A stretch of DNA of 64,000 nt from Nemophila menziesii. Lineage: Eukaryota > Streptophyta > Magnoliopsida > Boraginales > Hydrophyllaceae. The position numbers were made by a program, and so were the translations under genes. Below, piece by piece: positions 23,699 to 36,259 of the stretch. Every line of letters begins with the position of its first letter. Within the stretch, counting starts at the first letter, position 1. The DNA lies in the NCBI GenBank assembly GCA_029959085.1, contig JARWIR010000062.1, positions 3,286,001 through 3,350,000 on the forward strand, given 5' to 3'. The notes beneath the pieces were generated by a model. That model saw only the letters and a program-made list of their open reading frames with translations, ran no database searches and had not been told where the DNA came from.

Positions 23699-24552
23699 TG
23701 TATAGAGGACATTACCTGGATCCCGATCCATATGATTATTGGGAAGACTCTTCGGGACAACAACAATGGGGTAGTAACTTCTACCAACAATCTTATCAAT
23801 ACCCGCAAGAGCAGGATTGGAACAACCAATGGATCGGGAATAATCAACAACAAACATCATATCACTATTAGCAAGAGCAAGGATGGAAAAGCCAATGGGT
23901 TGGAAACGTTCAACAACCTCCACCTTCACCACAATGTTCTGAAATAAATAGAGCACTTAAAGAACTCATGCGCTTACAACAAACGCCTGAGGCAGTAGAG
24001 GAAAAAGATTCAGAACAATGGGTTGAAAGCACTCAACACTCTCCATCTCATCACTATCATCAAGAGATCGATAGTGAGATAAGTTCTAAACTCAAGCGCC
24101 TAGTGGAGGAAACCAATACCACCCATGCACGCATACAACAGATGGTAGAAGAATGGGGTAGTATGTCTTATGAAGATTCCACTCCCCCGAAGGATGGAAG
24201 AGATCAACTGGAAGAAGTAGTTGAGGAGCAGGTGTTGAAGGAAAATATTATTGATAGTGATATGATTATCATGCCGATTATAAATAGAGACCACCATGTG
24301 GTTGGGAATCTTGTTCGCATAGTGGAAGGAGGAGTAGCAACAAAATTCCTAGAAATTGAAACTGAGATTGCTGTTCCTATTGTGTGTGCACATGATCAAG
24401 ATACAGAACGCAAACAAGACGAAGAGGTGATCCAGATTAGGGAGATTCCACAACAAAAACATGATGAGGTAATAGTGGAATATTGGGCTGAAGACGAAGA
24501 TGAATGTGAAGTGGTTGAGGTATCAATTGAAGAGATACAGGTTCACAATTAA
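23699..24552 (+). pseudogene. Acidic gag-like frame of the 7.8-kb element, one internal stop
   Basis: ATG 23699 opens MYRGHYLDPDPYDYWEDSSG. A Gln/Trp/Tyr-rich part holds a repeated motif, YPQEQDWNNQWIGNNQQ and, after the stop, QEQGWKSQWVGNVQQ. A single TAG at 23869-23871 separates the two halves; both are in the same frame, and the second continues to 24552 with helical, Glu-rich sequence (SSKLKRLVEETNTTHARIQQ; possible coiled coil). Its position right after the primer-binding site fits gag, but I see no CCHC knuckle or clear capsid motif, so the name is by position. Product use is unknown. Confidence 0.5.
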
Positions 24553-24559
24553 ATAGAAG

Positions 24560-25000
24560 TTGAATCTCCGCCACAAAAAGTTCACCAATCACTATTTTCC
24601 ACCACAAATCATCATTAGAGATGAAAAATCGGAATCACCTCTATTACAAAAAAAGATCAATAAGTGCTACGCAAGAAAGGTGCTACACCGAGAGAGTAAA
24701 GCGGCAAGGTGGAGCACCTACCCACCATATTTTAAAGAGGAATGCGAGATTGGAAAGAATAAAAATGAGCTTATACCGTTGAGGACGGTTATCTACTATC
24801 GTGTGGTGAAGAATAAGTTTCGTCGTGAAAGTAAGAAGGAGAAACGAAGATACTACCTTCCTCCTTTCAGAGATCGATTGAATAAAATTCTAAGGAGGAA
24901 GGTTCTAAAGCTTACATGCCAAGGACGAGGCGAATTTAAGCGGAGGAGAACCGCAAGGGCCTCAATACCATCTTCATGGAAGGTAACGCGTCGAACTTAA
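24560..25000 (+). CDS. Basic open frame of the 7.8-kb element, function unknown
   Basis: A 146-codon frame, rich in Lys and Arg (RRESKKEKRRYYLPPFRDRL), lying 8 bases after the acidic frame. It matches no family I know. Shortly downstream is GCTTCTTGGTAGACAACCCA (about 25021-25040), a sequence style common at the pol end of plant gypsy elements, so the pol region may have been deleted and replaced here. It may be a chance frame. Confidence 0.3.
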   Translation: MNLRHKKFTNHYFPPQIIIRDEKSESPLLQKKINKCYARKVLHRESKAARWSTYPPYFKEECEIGKNKNELIPLRTVIYYRVVKNKFRRESKKEKRRYYLPPFRDRLNKILRRKVLKLTCQGRGEFKRRRTARASIPSSWKVTRRT

Positions 25001-25206
25001 AGACGTAATAAACAAAAGTGCTTCTTGGTAGACAACCCATGTTTTAATTTGCTTTATGTTTTTCAATTCCTAGTGTATAATTCTAAGTAATTATCGAGTC
25101 TTAGTGTCTATATTAAAAGAAATGAGAAAGGTGGTGTGTTAAAGTGTGCAGGAATTGAGTTTGGGGTGAAAAGGAACGAAAAGAAAAATAAATCTGCAGC
25201 GCCACC

Positions 25207-25645
25207 AGTATACCGGACGAAATCCCCGGTATACCGGAGGGAGAAAACGCGAGCCCACGGGTTCTGGAATCGGGTTTTTTCCGAAGGGTACTTTACTGGG
25301 ACCGGCTAGCTAGTCATCTGACCGGTATGCCAGCCCGCTGTGTCGGGGAAAAAAAATCTGGACACAATCAGAGAAAACTTCGGCAAGTCATATCTTTGCG
25401 CTTGGATGTCGAAATCAGGTGATCTTTGAGCCTAAACTGCATAACTTTTTGAGATCTAGCTTTTGGCGAGGTCGTCGTTCGCGACTGGCATGCCGGTGAT
25501 ACCTCCGGCATGCCGGTGCCCAAGAACACGTGCCCACGGGTATCGATTCGGGTTCAAGGCAGAATATTACAAAAAAAGGACCTCCAGCACTGGTATGCCG
25601 CCCAGAACTCCGGTATGCCGGTCAGTATGCCGGTTTTGAAGTGTT
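25207..25645. repeat. Cluster of CCGGYATRCCGG palindromes
   Basis: Eight or so full or partial copies, including CCGGTATACCGG at 25226-25237, CCGGCATGCCGG near 25503 and CCGGTATGCCGG near 25611. Spacing is irregular (about 20-160 bases). GC-rich within an AT-rich element. The element at 42961-53116 has the same cluster in the matching place (47036-47350). Confidence 0.7.
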
Positions 25646-25649
25646 TGAT

Positions 25650-27767
25650 TCCAATTTCAATTCTTAACTTATCAAGAATTAACCCTAGCCTCTTCAAAAA
25701 CGATTTTCCAGACCCTAACCCGTTATATACCTGCACAAAGACCACTACAACACCAAAGAACATTAATTCTTTCCTCCTATTCCATTCCAAACACACATCC
25801 AACACCACAATACTTCAAGAAAATCAAGAAATATTCTCCTTCAACCTTAAAGCCTCTTCATCAAAGCTTCAATCCTATTCATTAAACCTTCCCCAAGCCA
25901 TACATAATTCATTACCCATCTCATATAACACCATAATCCTTCATTACAAATCTTCAAAACATCAAATTTCAAAACTCTTCTCTAGTTTTTGATTATTTGA
26001 AGTTTTGAGTTTGGGGTTCATTGAGTTGTCGATGATTGGGAAGACAAGAATACCATGGAGAGGAAGAAGAAGTTGGAGAACCTCTTATTACTTTTTGGTG
26101 TTGAAAGACGTAGTTGAAAGAATGTAACTTTTGGAGGATAATCATGAACAGGTGTTACCAACCATAGGAAAAAGTCACAAAAGAAGTGGAGCTTATGCAA
26201 ATCATATTACGTGGAGTGAGCAATGTTCAATATGCCACCTACGCAACACAAGGAGCTCAACCTACACGCAACCATGGAAACCAGCTTCGTGCTGGTTCAG
26301 ATGCGTTTTCCTATCCCTTTCTTATTTGATTTATTTGTTTATTTGCTTTATTGAGTCTTTTTCGATTCGTGGGGACACGACTCACTTTTGAGTTTGGGGT
26401 GGGGTTCGTTGCCTCATCCCAATTTTTTGTGTTTTACATGCTTTCAATAAAATTAATCTTAGGGTTGCGTTGACTGTAGAATATTTTAAATTCCCCCATC
26501 AAGCATGTTTTTTATGAATTTATGATAGGGAATAGTTGAATTTAGGAGTTAGTATAATCCACACTTTGATTGCATGCAAATATGAGATAATTGATAAGAA
26601 GAATTAATGAACAATGCAAAAGAAGTAAACTTGTGCTTAAGGATAATAGGTGGTTTGTAGAACGTGAGATCTAAATGAGTAGAGAACCCACTTAGGTATG
26701 AACTAGTGGCAAGCTGTGTAAATAGGAAAATGATAGAGGTAGTTCTTTGTTAGCCCTTTGAATCCTTTTTGGCCTTCTATCCCTAAATTAATTCTATCCT
26801 TCTTAGCCAAATTTTTAGCCGTTAAGCCTTTCTTTTGTCGCCACATTATAAGCCAATATCCCTTTAGATTGTTAGGCATGACCATATGACCCACATTTGA
26901 ATCACGATCCTGAGACTTCCTGTCTTGAGCTTGAGTTTGGGGTGGTGGGTCCACTATATGGGAATTTACATTGGTTTGGGATTTTTGAGCTTATCAATTA
27001 TGCTTTGTGCTATATTTTGACGATGATTCACAGTTTTATTATATTGTAACCCTTTGCCGGGGTAATATTGAATGAACAAGAAGCTAAAAGTTAAAGTTAT
27101 GAAAAGGCATAATTTATGAAAAAATAGCATGATATCTCAACATCAAAAAGAGAGTCATGACTATACAAAAGAAAAAAAATTCATATGAAAATATATATTT
27201 GGACCGGCAAAGAGGAAATTTTTAGGTGAATCATCCTTAATACTTATTGGGTTAATTTGGGAACGCTACATTAGCACGTAAAATGGGTTGAGTGAGAACG
27301 TTATTCGAGTGTAAACTCAAGCTCTTTGACAGTTTGTTGACGGAAAGTGAGGAGAGAGCCAAAAACTCACTTCAAATTTACCGAATATACATACGATACC
27401 ATTCCTAAGCCTACGCTAAAACCGTAAAGAACTCGTGATTCCTAAATACACAGTGAGTTGATAAGGAGTATGCTAAGTCGAGCGTTCAAAGTAAGTAAAG
27501 ATCGAGGAACACCCTATAGCCACCATCTTGAGATAAGTAATAAGCGTAACCTTCTAGCATTATGAAATTAATTTTGGAGTGATATTATTTTGTGTTTGAT
27601 TTTGCATGATAACTGTATGTGTATATTAATTACTAGATTTGACTATATGAGATTGTTTTAAGTTGTGCTTTGGGAATATTTACTAGATTCTACCTTCTGC
27701 ATTCACCTAAAACGCCTTTGTTTTTATTTTGCTTTGTCGGGACGACAAACGTCTGATTTTCGGGTCT
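25650..27767 (+). other. 3' non-coding interior of the 7.8-kb element
   Basis: Shares long stretches with 44730-46150 on the opposite strand. It holds GAGTTTGGGGTGGGG near 26390 and a GAGTTTGGGGTGGTGG stretch near 26933, both purine-rich. The polypurine tract just before the 3' LTR is degraded (ATTTTCGGGTCT). An 83-codon frame on the minus strand (26703-26954) is discussed under findings. Confidence 0.6.
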
Positions 27768-29564
27768 TGATGTCTCCCTATTTATTCTAATTATTAGCCC
27801 TTTCGAGACATCCTTCTAGGTGAATAAATGACTTATTTGATAGACTTTTATGCTTAATTGATAATATTGCACTGTCTCCCCTTGGAAATTGACTATTTGC
27901 GTTTTTAGAGCTTTTGTGCGTAAATTTGATTATTTTTAGTGCAAAGTTAGTAGGTTCTTGAATTTCATGAAAGACCAATCCAAGGAGGAGAAGTGAGAAT
28001 TACAGTCTTATAGTATTTTTAGTGTGTTAGGAAGTATTTTACTCGAGTTTCTATTTTTAGAGTGCACTTTCCTATTTCTACTCTTAAATTATTGATTTAT
28101 TATTTTTAAAGCATATGCGGTTTAATTATTTATTTATTGTGAAGCTTTAAAAGATATATGGTAATTAATTAGAGACCAAGTCAAGTCAAAGAAGTAAAGG
28201 AAAGAGATTTACATGGAAATAAGAAGATTAAGTAAGGATATATGCAAAGAAGGAAAAGATAAAGCTGCCTTATGAATCTGAAATTTCAGCCATGTTTCAA
28301 AGACGAGTCCATAACTTAAGATTGGCTTTGAATTTTGGCTAGTGGTCTACACCAATGGAAAGAGCTTTCTGAAACAAGCGGCTTCGAATATTGGAACGCC
28401 TCAAACGGATAACTATTGAAGGAGATAACCAAATCAAATCAGCAGCAGAATCTTACCTTTCCTATATTTTAGGGCTACAAATTTAAGAGTTCTTGCCTTG
28501 TCTTCCACTCCAAGTAATTCGACCTAGGGCTTGCTAACACCTATAAATATATCTCTTAGACCTCATTATTCAGCACCTCTCACAATTCATTCAATTTACA
28601 ACATCCTTAGAGAGAGAGAGAGAGAGAGAGTCAAAGACTTGAAGAGCAAGAAGGCAGAGGAGAAGCTAGAGCTGGAGGAATTTTATTCTTCCAACAAAAA
28701 GTCATCCAAACCTTAGGTTATATATTTCTTTTCTGTAATTGAATATGATGTCTTTCTATTTAATTTCAGTCTTTAATTTTGCTATGAGCTAAACTTTTAT
28801 ATACTTGAGAATCGCAATAAAAGGGATGAACCTTAATTAATTATTTCTATGTTTTGAATTTGGGATTGTTTAAATTTAAATTGAATTGAATCTTAGATAT
28901 TGGATATTACTTTGTTCTTAATTACTATATCTTTTCCGCGCAACTAGAAATAGGTTTTAGTATTTGGGCTATTCACTTTAGTGGCGAAGTGATCATCCGA
29001 CAGGGGGGTTTGAATGCAGGCTTAGGTAAAACCGTGTAATGTCCGTTATTTACCAACAGGCTTAACTAGTTACATAGACAAAGAGGTAAATTCTTATCAT
29101 CCGAAGAGGCATATTCACCCATACAGGGGTTTATAGTACTTTAGGATAGCTCCTAGGTCCACCCGACAGGGGGCTAGGAGATATTAGAGTCCCGACTAGT
29201 ATTCTAATACCAATTCTACCCTTAAACATAGCATATATTATATTAATTAGGAGGATTCCTTACGAGACTCAAGTATCTTTCATATCCGAAGTCGTCTTTT
29301 ACTTGCTTTATTTCTTTTCTGTTTATTTACTTTGAGTCTTTATTTATTTGCATCTTAGTTATTTTAATAACCAAATAAAAATCATATTATTTACTTTTCT
29401 GTTAATCAATTATTTCTACTATCTGATTAATATTGGAGTCGACCTAATCCATCCATGAGAATTTGAAACAAGATTTATCGGATATTACTTGGACAATCAT
29501 AAACTTGCGGTATTGTGGTTCCTTTATTTTTGCACTTAATTTTATAAAACCCTAGAACCCACCA
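27768..29564 (+). repeat. 3' LTR of the 7.8-kb element
   Basis: Starts TGATGTCTCC and ends GAACCCACCA. Contains an expanded (GA)n run at about 28612-28630. It retains a ~50-base stretch near 29270-29320 that is deleted from the 5' LTR. Confidence 0.85.
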
Positions 29565-31197
29565 ACTACCATTAAAGAAGTATTTGTTTGACCCCAGATT
29601 GTTCTTGACAATGAGATACTAACATATTTTGTAAAATATACATTTGAAATCATAATAGAAGGGATTAAATAGGAAAGGGTTATCAAATTATCTCTTTATA
29701 TTAATGCTAACATATATTTATTTATGTAGCTGTAATATAAAATGATAGGTATGGTCCTTGATTGGGCAGTAAGCATATCAGCCCATAGCAATGAGGCCCA
29801 CCAAATAATTAGATCATAAAAGTGAAACCTAAGAATTCCAAACCATCACCCTATATAGGTTTTCCATTGATGCATATTTTAAACGCCGCCTCACCGTCGC
29901 AAGAAGACACAATACACCATTTTCAATCTTGTTTTACAACAAAAACACAACACACCAATTTCAAACCCTTGCGTCGCAAGAAGACACAATACACCATTTT
30001 CGAATCCTATATTTGCAACAAAAACACAACACACCATTTTCAAACCCTTGATTTACATCAGAAATTAATTTTGCAAATTACTGTCAGAAGTAAAAGGTAA
30101 CTATATTATCATACAAGTTTTTATATTTTAGAAGATTAATTTGTTTATCTTTTTTATGATTTAAAAAGGTTATGGTGTTTAATCTGAAACTAGAATAAAT
30201 AAATTATAGATTGAACAATATAAATTAAAATCTTAAATTATTTCATAAATTGATTTATATCGTACATAATTATAAATTATTTCTTAATCTATAACTTATA
30301 GTTATGGACAATATGAATCAATTTATGAAATAATTTAAGATTTTAATTTATATTTATTTATTTATAATTTATTTATAATTTATTTATTCTAGTACAGATT
30401 GAACACCATAACCTTTTTAAATCATAAAAAAAAAAAATTAATCTTATAAATTCTAAAAACCTGTATGATAATATAGTTACCTTTTACTACTGATAGTAAT
30501 TTTCAAAATTAACTTATGATGTAAATCTAGGGTTTGAAAAAGGTGTGTTGTGTTTTTGTTGTAAATATAGGGTTTGAAAATGGTGTATTGTGTCTTCTTG
30601 CGACGCAAGGGTTTGAAAATGGTGTGTTGTGTTTTTGTTGTAAAACAAGACTTGAAAATGGTGTATTGTGTCTTCTTGGGACGGTGAAGCGGCGTATAAA
30701 ATATTTTATTTAGTATATGCATCAACGAAAACCTATATAGGATGATGATTTGGAATTCTTAGGTTTCACTGATATGATCTAATTATTTGGTGGGCCTCAA
30801 TGCTATGGGCCAATGTTCTTATTGCCCAATTATGGAACATATCTATCATTTTATATTACAACTACAAAAATAAATGTATGTTACCAAAAATATAAAGAGA
30901 TAATTTGATAACTCTTTTCTATTTAATCCCTTCTATAATGATTTCAGATGTATATTTTACAAAATATGTTAGTATCTAATTGTCAAGAACAATATAGGGT
31001 CCAACAAATACTTCTTTAATGGTAGCCTAATATTGGTCTCTTCACCTGGACCACTATAGTTCTAATTTATAGGAACGAGATTCTTCGGAGCTTAAATAAA
31101 TACTAAAGGATAAACTTGGTAAAAGCGTTATACAAAATTATTTCTAATATTCATATTGTTAGAATGAAACCCTAATGCGAAGACTAGTATGTTTAGT

Positions 31198-32769
31198 TGG
31201 TGGGTCCTGGGGTGTTATAAAATTAATTACTGAAATAAAAGGAACCACAATACCGTAAGTGCACGGTTGTCCAAGTAATATCCGATAAATCTGGTTGCGT
31301 TCTCAGGGACGAATTAGGTTCAACTAAAGTATTAATTAGATAGTAGGGATAATTGCTTAGCAGAAAAATATAATAAAAGATTTTTTATTTGGTTTTCCAA
31401 AATTAAAAGATGCAAATAAATAAAGACTAAAACTGAATAACTGAAAAGAAATAATAAAGTAAAAGGACTAACTTCAGAGATGAGAGATACTTGAGTCTCG
31501 CAAGGAATCCACCTAATTAATAAAAGCTATGCTATTTTTAAGGGTACAATTGGTATTATTATATTAGTCGGGACTCTAATGTCTCCTAGCCCCCGTCAGG
31601 GTGGACCTAGGAGCTATCCTAAACTACTATAATCCATTATATGGGCGGATATGCCTCTTCAGATGATATGTATCAACCTCTTTGGCTATGTAATTAGTTA
31701 AGTCTGTCGGTCAATATCTGACATTACACGGGTATTATGTAAGGCTGTATTCAAACCTCCTGTCGGATGATCACTTTTGCCACTAAAGTGAATAGCCCAA
31801 ATACTAAAAGATATTTTTAGTTGTACCGAAAAGAAACAGTAATTAAGAACAAAGTAATATCCAATATATAAGACTCAATTCAGTTTAAATCATAAAATCC
31901 CAAATTCAAAACATGAAATAATTAATTAAGGTTCATCCCTTTATTGCGATTCTCAAGTATGTGAAAGATTAGCTCATAATCAAATCAAAGACTGAAATTA
32001 AATAATTTCATATTTAATTACAGAAAAGAAAAAGATAACCTAAAGGTTTGGTTTGCTATTGTTGGAAGAACAAGATTCCTCCAGCTCTAGCTTCTCCTCT
32101 GTCTTATTGCTCTGAAGTGTTTGACTCTCTCTCCAAGGATAATTTAATGTGAATAATAATTGAGAGGTACTGAATAATGAGGTCTAAGAGGGCTAATAGA
32201 GGTTCTTAAAAACATTTTAGGGCTTAGGTTAAGAGGATTAGATCTAATTATAAAAATCCCAAGCCCATCTTTAATTTTAATTTCCGTAACTAGTGTAAAA
32301 CCCTTAGTGAAACGGATGTAACTTTTACATAACAAGTCCAAATAGTCTTATTCAATTTGGAGAATCTTCCTAACTCAATGGGGCTTCAAACCCTATCTCA
32401 CGGCCCAAGGCTAAATCCGCTGCTAAGTGACCCAAATATAGCAATTAGTAACAGCCTTCTAGATCTGCAATTTCTTCAATCATTTCTTCGGAAATTCTTT
32501 TCTTGCCTTAAGCTCTTCCAATTGATCTAAGACTGTGATTCTCACTTCTCCTTCTTGTATTGGTTATCCATAGAATTCATGAACCTACTAAATTTGCACT
32601 AAAAGAAACAAATTAACGCACACAAGCTCTGAAAATGCAAATAGTCTAATTCCAAGGGGAGAAAGTGTCATATGACGAAATAAGCACAAAAGTCTATCAA
32701 ATAAGTCAAATATTCACCTAAAAATATGTCTCCTAAGAGCTAATATTTAGAACAAATTGGGAGACATCA
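31198..32769 (-). mobile_element. LTR of the tandem unit 2 (LTR2)
   Basis: TGGTGGGTCC to GGGAGACATCA, 1572 bases and the most complete of the array LTRs. Between 31355 and 31390 it shows the uninterrupted sequence AAATATAATAAAAGATTTTT, the empty-site form of the CACTA insertion in LTR3. Confidence 0.75.
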
Positions 32770-33349
32770 GATAGACTCAAGTTAAACATTCAGAAAATGG
32801 TTGTATAACATCTTTAGTTGTGTTAGGAGTGAAGAGTATGAACATTTGTTAAGACTTGAAGAATAAGTCAGTGGAAATATAATATTTTTACATGACCTCG
32901 TTTAGGGAATAGATTTCAAGCATCTTTATTTTGAGGAGGAATTTAATCGCCTAGGTAATGGAGATTTGATAAGGTCAAATACGACACTATTATTTAAACT
33001 AGTTAGAGCTTGCATAGAAAGATAGAAAGGTAAGATGATATAGGGTCTCCTAGTTAGATTTTCCCTTCACTGGTATTATAAAGGTAAAATGAATATGTTC
33101 ACAACAAAAATTTGTGATACAGTTGACACACATTTAATAATCAAGGACACCTTAGATTGTATTCATATCTTTACGAGTACTTGTTTAATGGGATTTCATT
33201 TAACTTATCATAATTTGTTTGAATATTAGTTTCGAGAAGACATACACATCCTTTCAGGTAGGTGTTTATCCTCTTGAGTTTATGTAGAGATTTGTGGAAA
33301 ATTATCATATTATCTTTGACGTCTCTTTCCTAAGATGAATGTAGTCTGG
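32770..33349. repeat. Segment U, unit 3
   Basis: Intact U copy, no insertion. Ends GATGAATGTAGTCTGG just before the palindrome. Confidence 0.6.
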
Positions 33350-35162
33350 ACTAAACATACAAGTTTTCGCTTTAGGGTTTCATTCTAACGATATGAATAT
33401 TAGAAATAATTTTGTATAACGCTTTTACCAAGTTTATCCTTTAGCATTTATTCAAGCTCTGACGATTCTCGTTCCTATAAATTAGAACTATAGTGGTCCA
33501 AGTGAAGAGACCAATATTAGGCTACCATTAACGAAGTATTTGTTGGACCCTAGATTGTTCTTGACAATGAGATACTAACATATTTTCTAAAATATACATT
33601 TGAAACCATTATAGAAGGAATTAAATAGAAAAGAGTTATCAAATTATCTCTTTATATTTCTGCTAACATATATTTATTTATGTAGCTGTAATATAAAATG
33701 ATAGATATGGTCCATGATTGGGCAGTAAGCATATCGGCCCATAGCATTAAGGCCCACCAAATAATTAGATCATAACAGTGAAACCTAAGAATTCCAAACC
33801 ATCACCCTATATAGGTTTTCCGTTGATGCATATTTTAAATAAAAAAAATTTGAACGCCGCCTCACCGTCGCAAGAAGACACAATACACCATTTTCAATCC
33901 TGTTTTACAACAAAAACACAACACACCATTTTCAAACCCTTGCGTCGCAAGAAGGCACAATACACAATTTTCAAATCCTATATTTACAACAAAAACACCA
34001 CACACCATTTTCAAACCCTTGATTTACACCAGAAGTTAATTTTGCATATTACCGTCAGTAGTAAAAGGTAACTATATTATCATACATGTTTTTATATTTT
34101 ATAAGATTAATTTGTTTATCTTTTTTATAATTTAAAAAAGTTATGGTGTTCAATCTGAAACTAGAATAAATAAATTATAGATTGAGAAATATAAATTAAA
34201 ATCTTAAATTATTTCATAAATTGATTTATATTGTCAATAATTATAAATTATTTCTTAATCTATAATTTATAGTTATTGACAATATAAATCAATTTATAAA
34301 ATAATTTAAGATTTTAATTTATATTTATTAATTTATAATATATTTATTTTAGTTTAAGATTGAACACCATAACCTTTTTAAATCACAAAAAATAAACAAA
34401 TTAATCTTATAAAATCTAAAAAACTGTATGATAATATAGTTACCTTTTACTACTGACAGTTTTTGCAAAATTAATTTCTGATGTAAATCTAGGGTTTGAA
34501 AATGGTGTGTTGTGTTTTTGTTTTAAATATAGGATTTAAAAATGGTGTAGTGTGTCTTCTTGCGACGCAAGGGTTTGAAAATGGTGTGCTGTGTTTTGGT
34601 TGTAAAACAGGATTTGAAAATGGTGTATTGGGTCTTCTTGGGACGGCGAGGCGGCGTACAAAATATTTTATTTAAATTATGCATCAATGAAATCCTATAT
34701 ATGATGATGGTTTGAAATTCTTAGGTTTCACTGATATGATCTAATTATTTGGTGGGCCTCAATGCTATGGGCCAATGTGCTTACTGCCCAATCATGGACC
34801 ATGTCTATCATTATTTTATATTACAGCTACATAAATAAATATATGTTACCAGAAATATAAAGAGATAATTTGATAACTCTTTTCTATTTAATCCCTTCTA
34901 TAATGATTTCAGATGTATATTTTACAAAATATGTTAGTATCTCATTGTCAAGAACAATCTAGGGTCCAACAAATACTTCGTTAATGGTAGCCTAATATTG
35001 GTCTCTTCACCTGGACCACTATAGTTCTAATTTCTAGGAACGAGATTCGTCATAGCTTGAATAAATACTAAAGGATAAACTTGGTAAAAGCGTTATACAA
35101 AATTATTTCTAATATTCATATCGTTAGAATGAAACCCTAATGCGAAAACTAGTATGTTTAGT
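33350..35162. repeat. Palindromic element IR3 (uninterrupted)
   Basis: 1813 bases, from ACTAAACATACAAG to GTATGTTTAGT, with TGG on each side (33347-33349 and 35163-35165). Same 77-bp duplication in each arm and AT-rich centre near 34250. This is the best copy for folding analysis. The right-arm open frame seen in IR1 and IR2 is broken by TAA here. Confidence 0.8.
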
Positions 35163-35344
35163 TGGTGGGTCTTGGGGTGTTATAAAATAATTACTGAAAT
35201 AAAAGGAACCACAATACCGTAAGTGCATGGTTGTCCAAGTAATTTCCGATAAATCGGGTTTCGTTCTCAGGGACGTATTAGGTTCAGCTAAAGTATTAAT
35301 CAGATAGTAGGAATAATTGCTTAGCAGAAAAATATAATACACTA

Positions 35345-35735
35345 CGCCGCACAAGGCTTCTAGCGACTACATGAGTAGTCGCTAATGCTAAGGTAAGTAG
35401 TCGCGAGAAAGAGAATCAAGGCTCCAACGACTACTTGTAGTCGTTAAAACTTAGTCGTTAGAAACTAGTCTTTAGAAGCCAAACCTTACGACTACACGCG
35501 AAGGAGTAGTCGTTAGAGAGTGTGGCCTTACTAACGACTACATTGTAGTCGTTAGATAATTGTGATTTTAGCGACTACATGATAGTCGCTATTATGTTAA
35601 TTATCTACGACTACTTAGTACTCGTTATTAGGAAGAATTATTAACGACTACCTTGTAGTCGTTATTAGCCTAATAATTAGCGACTACTTATTGTAGTCAA
35701 TAACGACTACGAGTAGTCGCTATTAATTTTTTTTT
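35345..35735. repeat. CACTA copy 2 left subterminal repeats
   Basis: More than ten copies of AACGACTAC or TAGCGACTAC in both orientations (GTAGTCGTTA, GTAGTCGCTA). Neighbouring inverted pairs can form hairpins. Confidence 0.8.
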
Positions 35736-36259
35736 TAAATAGAAAAATACGATTTTCGAATTATTTTTAATTACAATACTGTAGTTAAAAATAATTCGAA
35801 AATCTTATTTTTTTTATTTAAAAAAAATACAATTAATAAATAAAAATACAATTAATAAATAAAAATAAAATGAATAATTCAAAATTATTAATTAAAATAG
35901 ATAATTAAACCAAATTCAACCATAGTCAAACCAAGTCAAAGTCAAACTAAACTAAACCCAAATAAATTAAAAGTCTTAATATATACCCAATAAATAGAAA
36001 AGATAAACTCCAACAATCACGATCTAGAGTCCGACCCGGTTATAAACATCGTTTTCATCCTCGGACTCGTCTTCATCTTCATCACTACTATCATCACCAT
36101 CTTCTTCATCATCTTCGTCACCGCTAGGAGGAGTGGGGTTCGCATTCATAGGCTGGAGGGGGCTCTCCTTTCTTTACCCTCAACTGGTTAATCCACGAGA
36201 TGGCATCACTCACAACAGCCATGGAATAAACAGGAGGCTCGGTGCTAATAGAAGGCACT

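Larger units (their letters stand above)
21794..29564 (+). mobile_element. Non-autonomous Athila-like LTR retrotransposon, 7.8 kb
   Basis: Two LTRs (21794-23535 and 27768-29564) enclose a 4.2-kb interior. The target duplication is GCTAC on the left and ACTAC on the right, one mismatch. A primer-binding site complementary to tRNA-Asp lies just after the 5' LTR. The interior has a gag-like acidic frame and a basic frame but no reverse transcriptase or integrase, so it needed enzymes from a relative such as the element at 42961-53116, with which it shares its 3' interior. By eye the LTRs differ at about 17 of the first ~275 bases, so the insertion is not recent. Confidence 0.85.
21618..31197. 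repeat. Palindromic element IR2, split by an LTR retrotransposon
   Basis: Same ends as IR1 (ACTAAAGATAC on the left, GTATGTTTAGT on the right), with TGG on both sides. The left arm is interrupted at 21793/29565 by the retrotransposon 21794-29564; removing it restores GGCTACCATTAAAG, the sequence seen in IR1 at about 17892 and in IR3. Confidence 0.8.
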
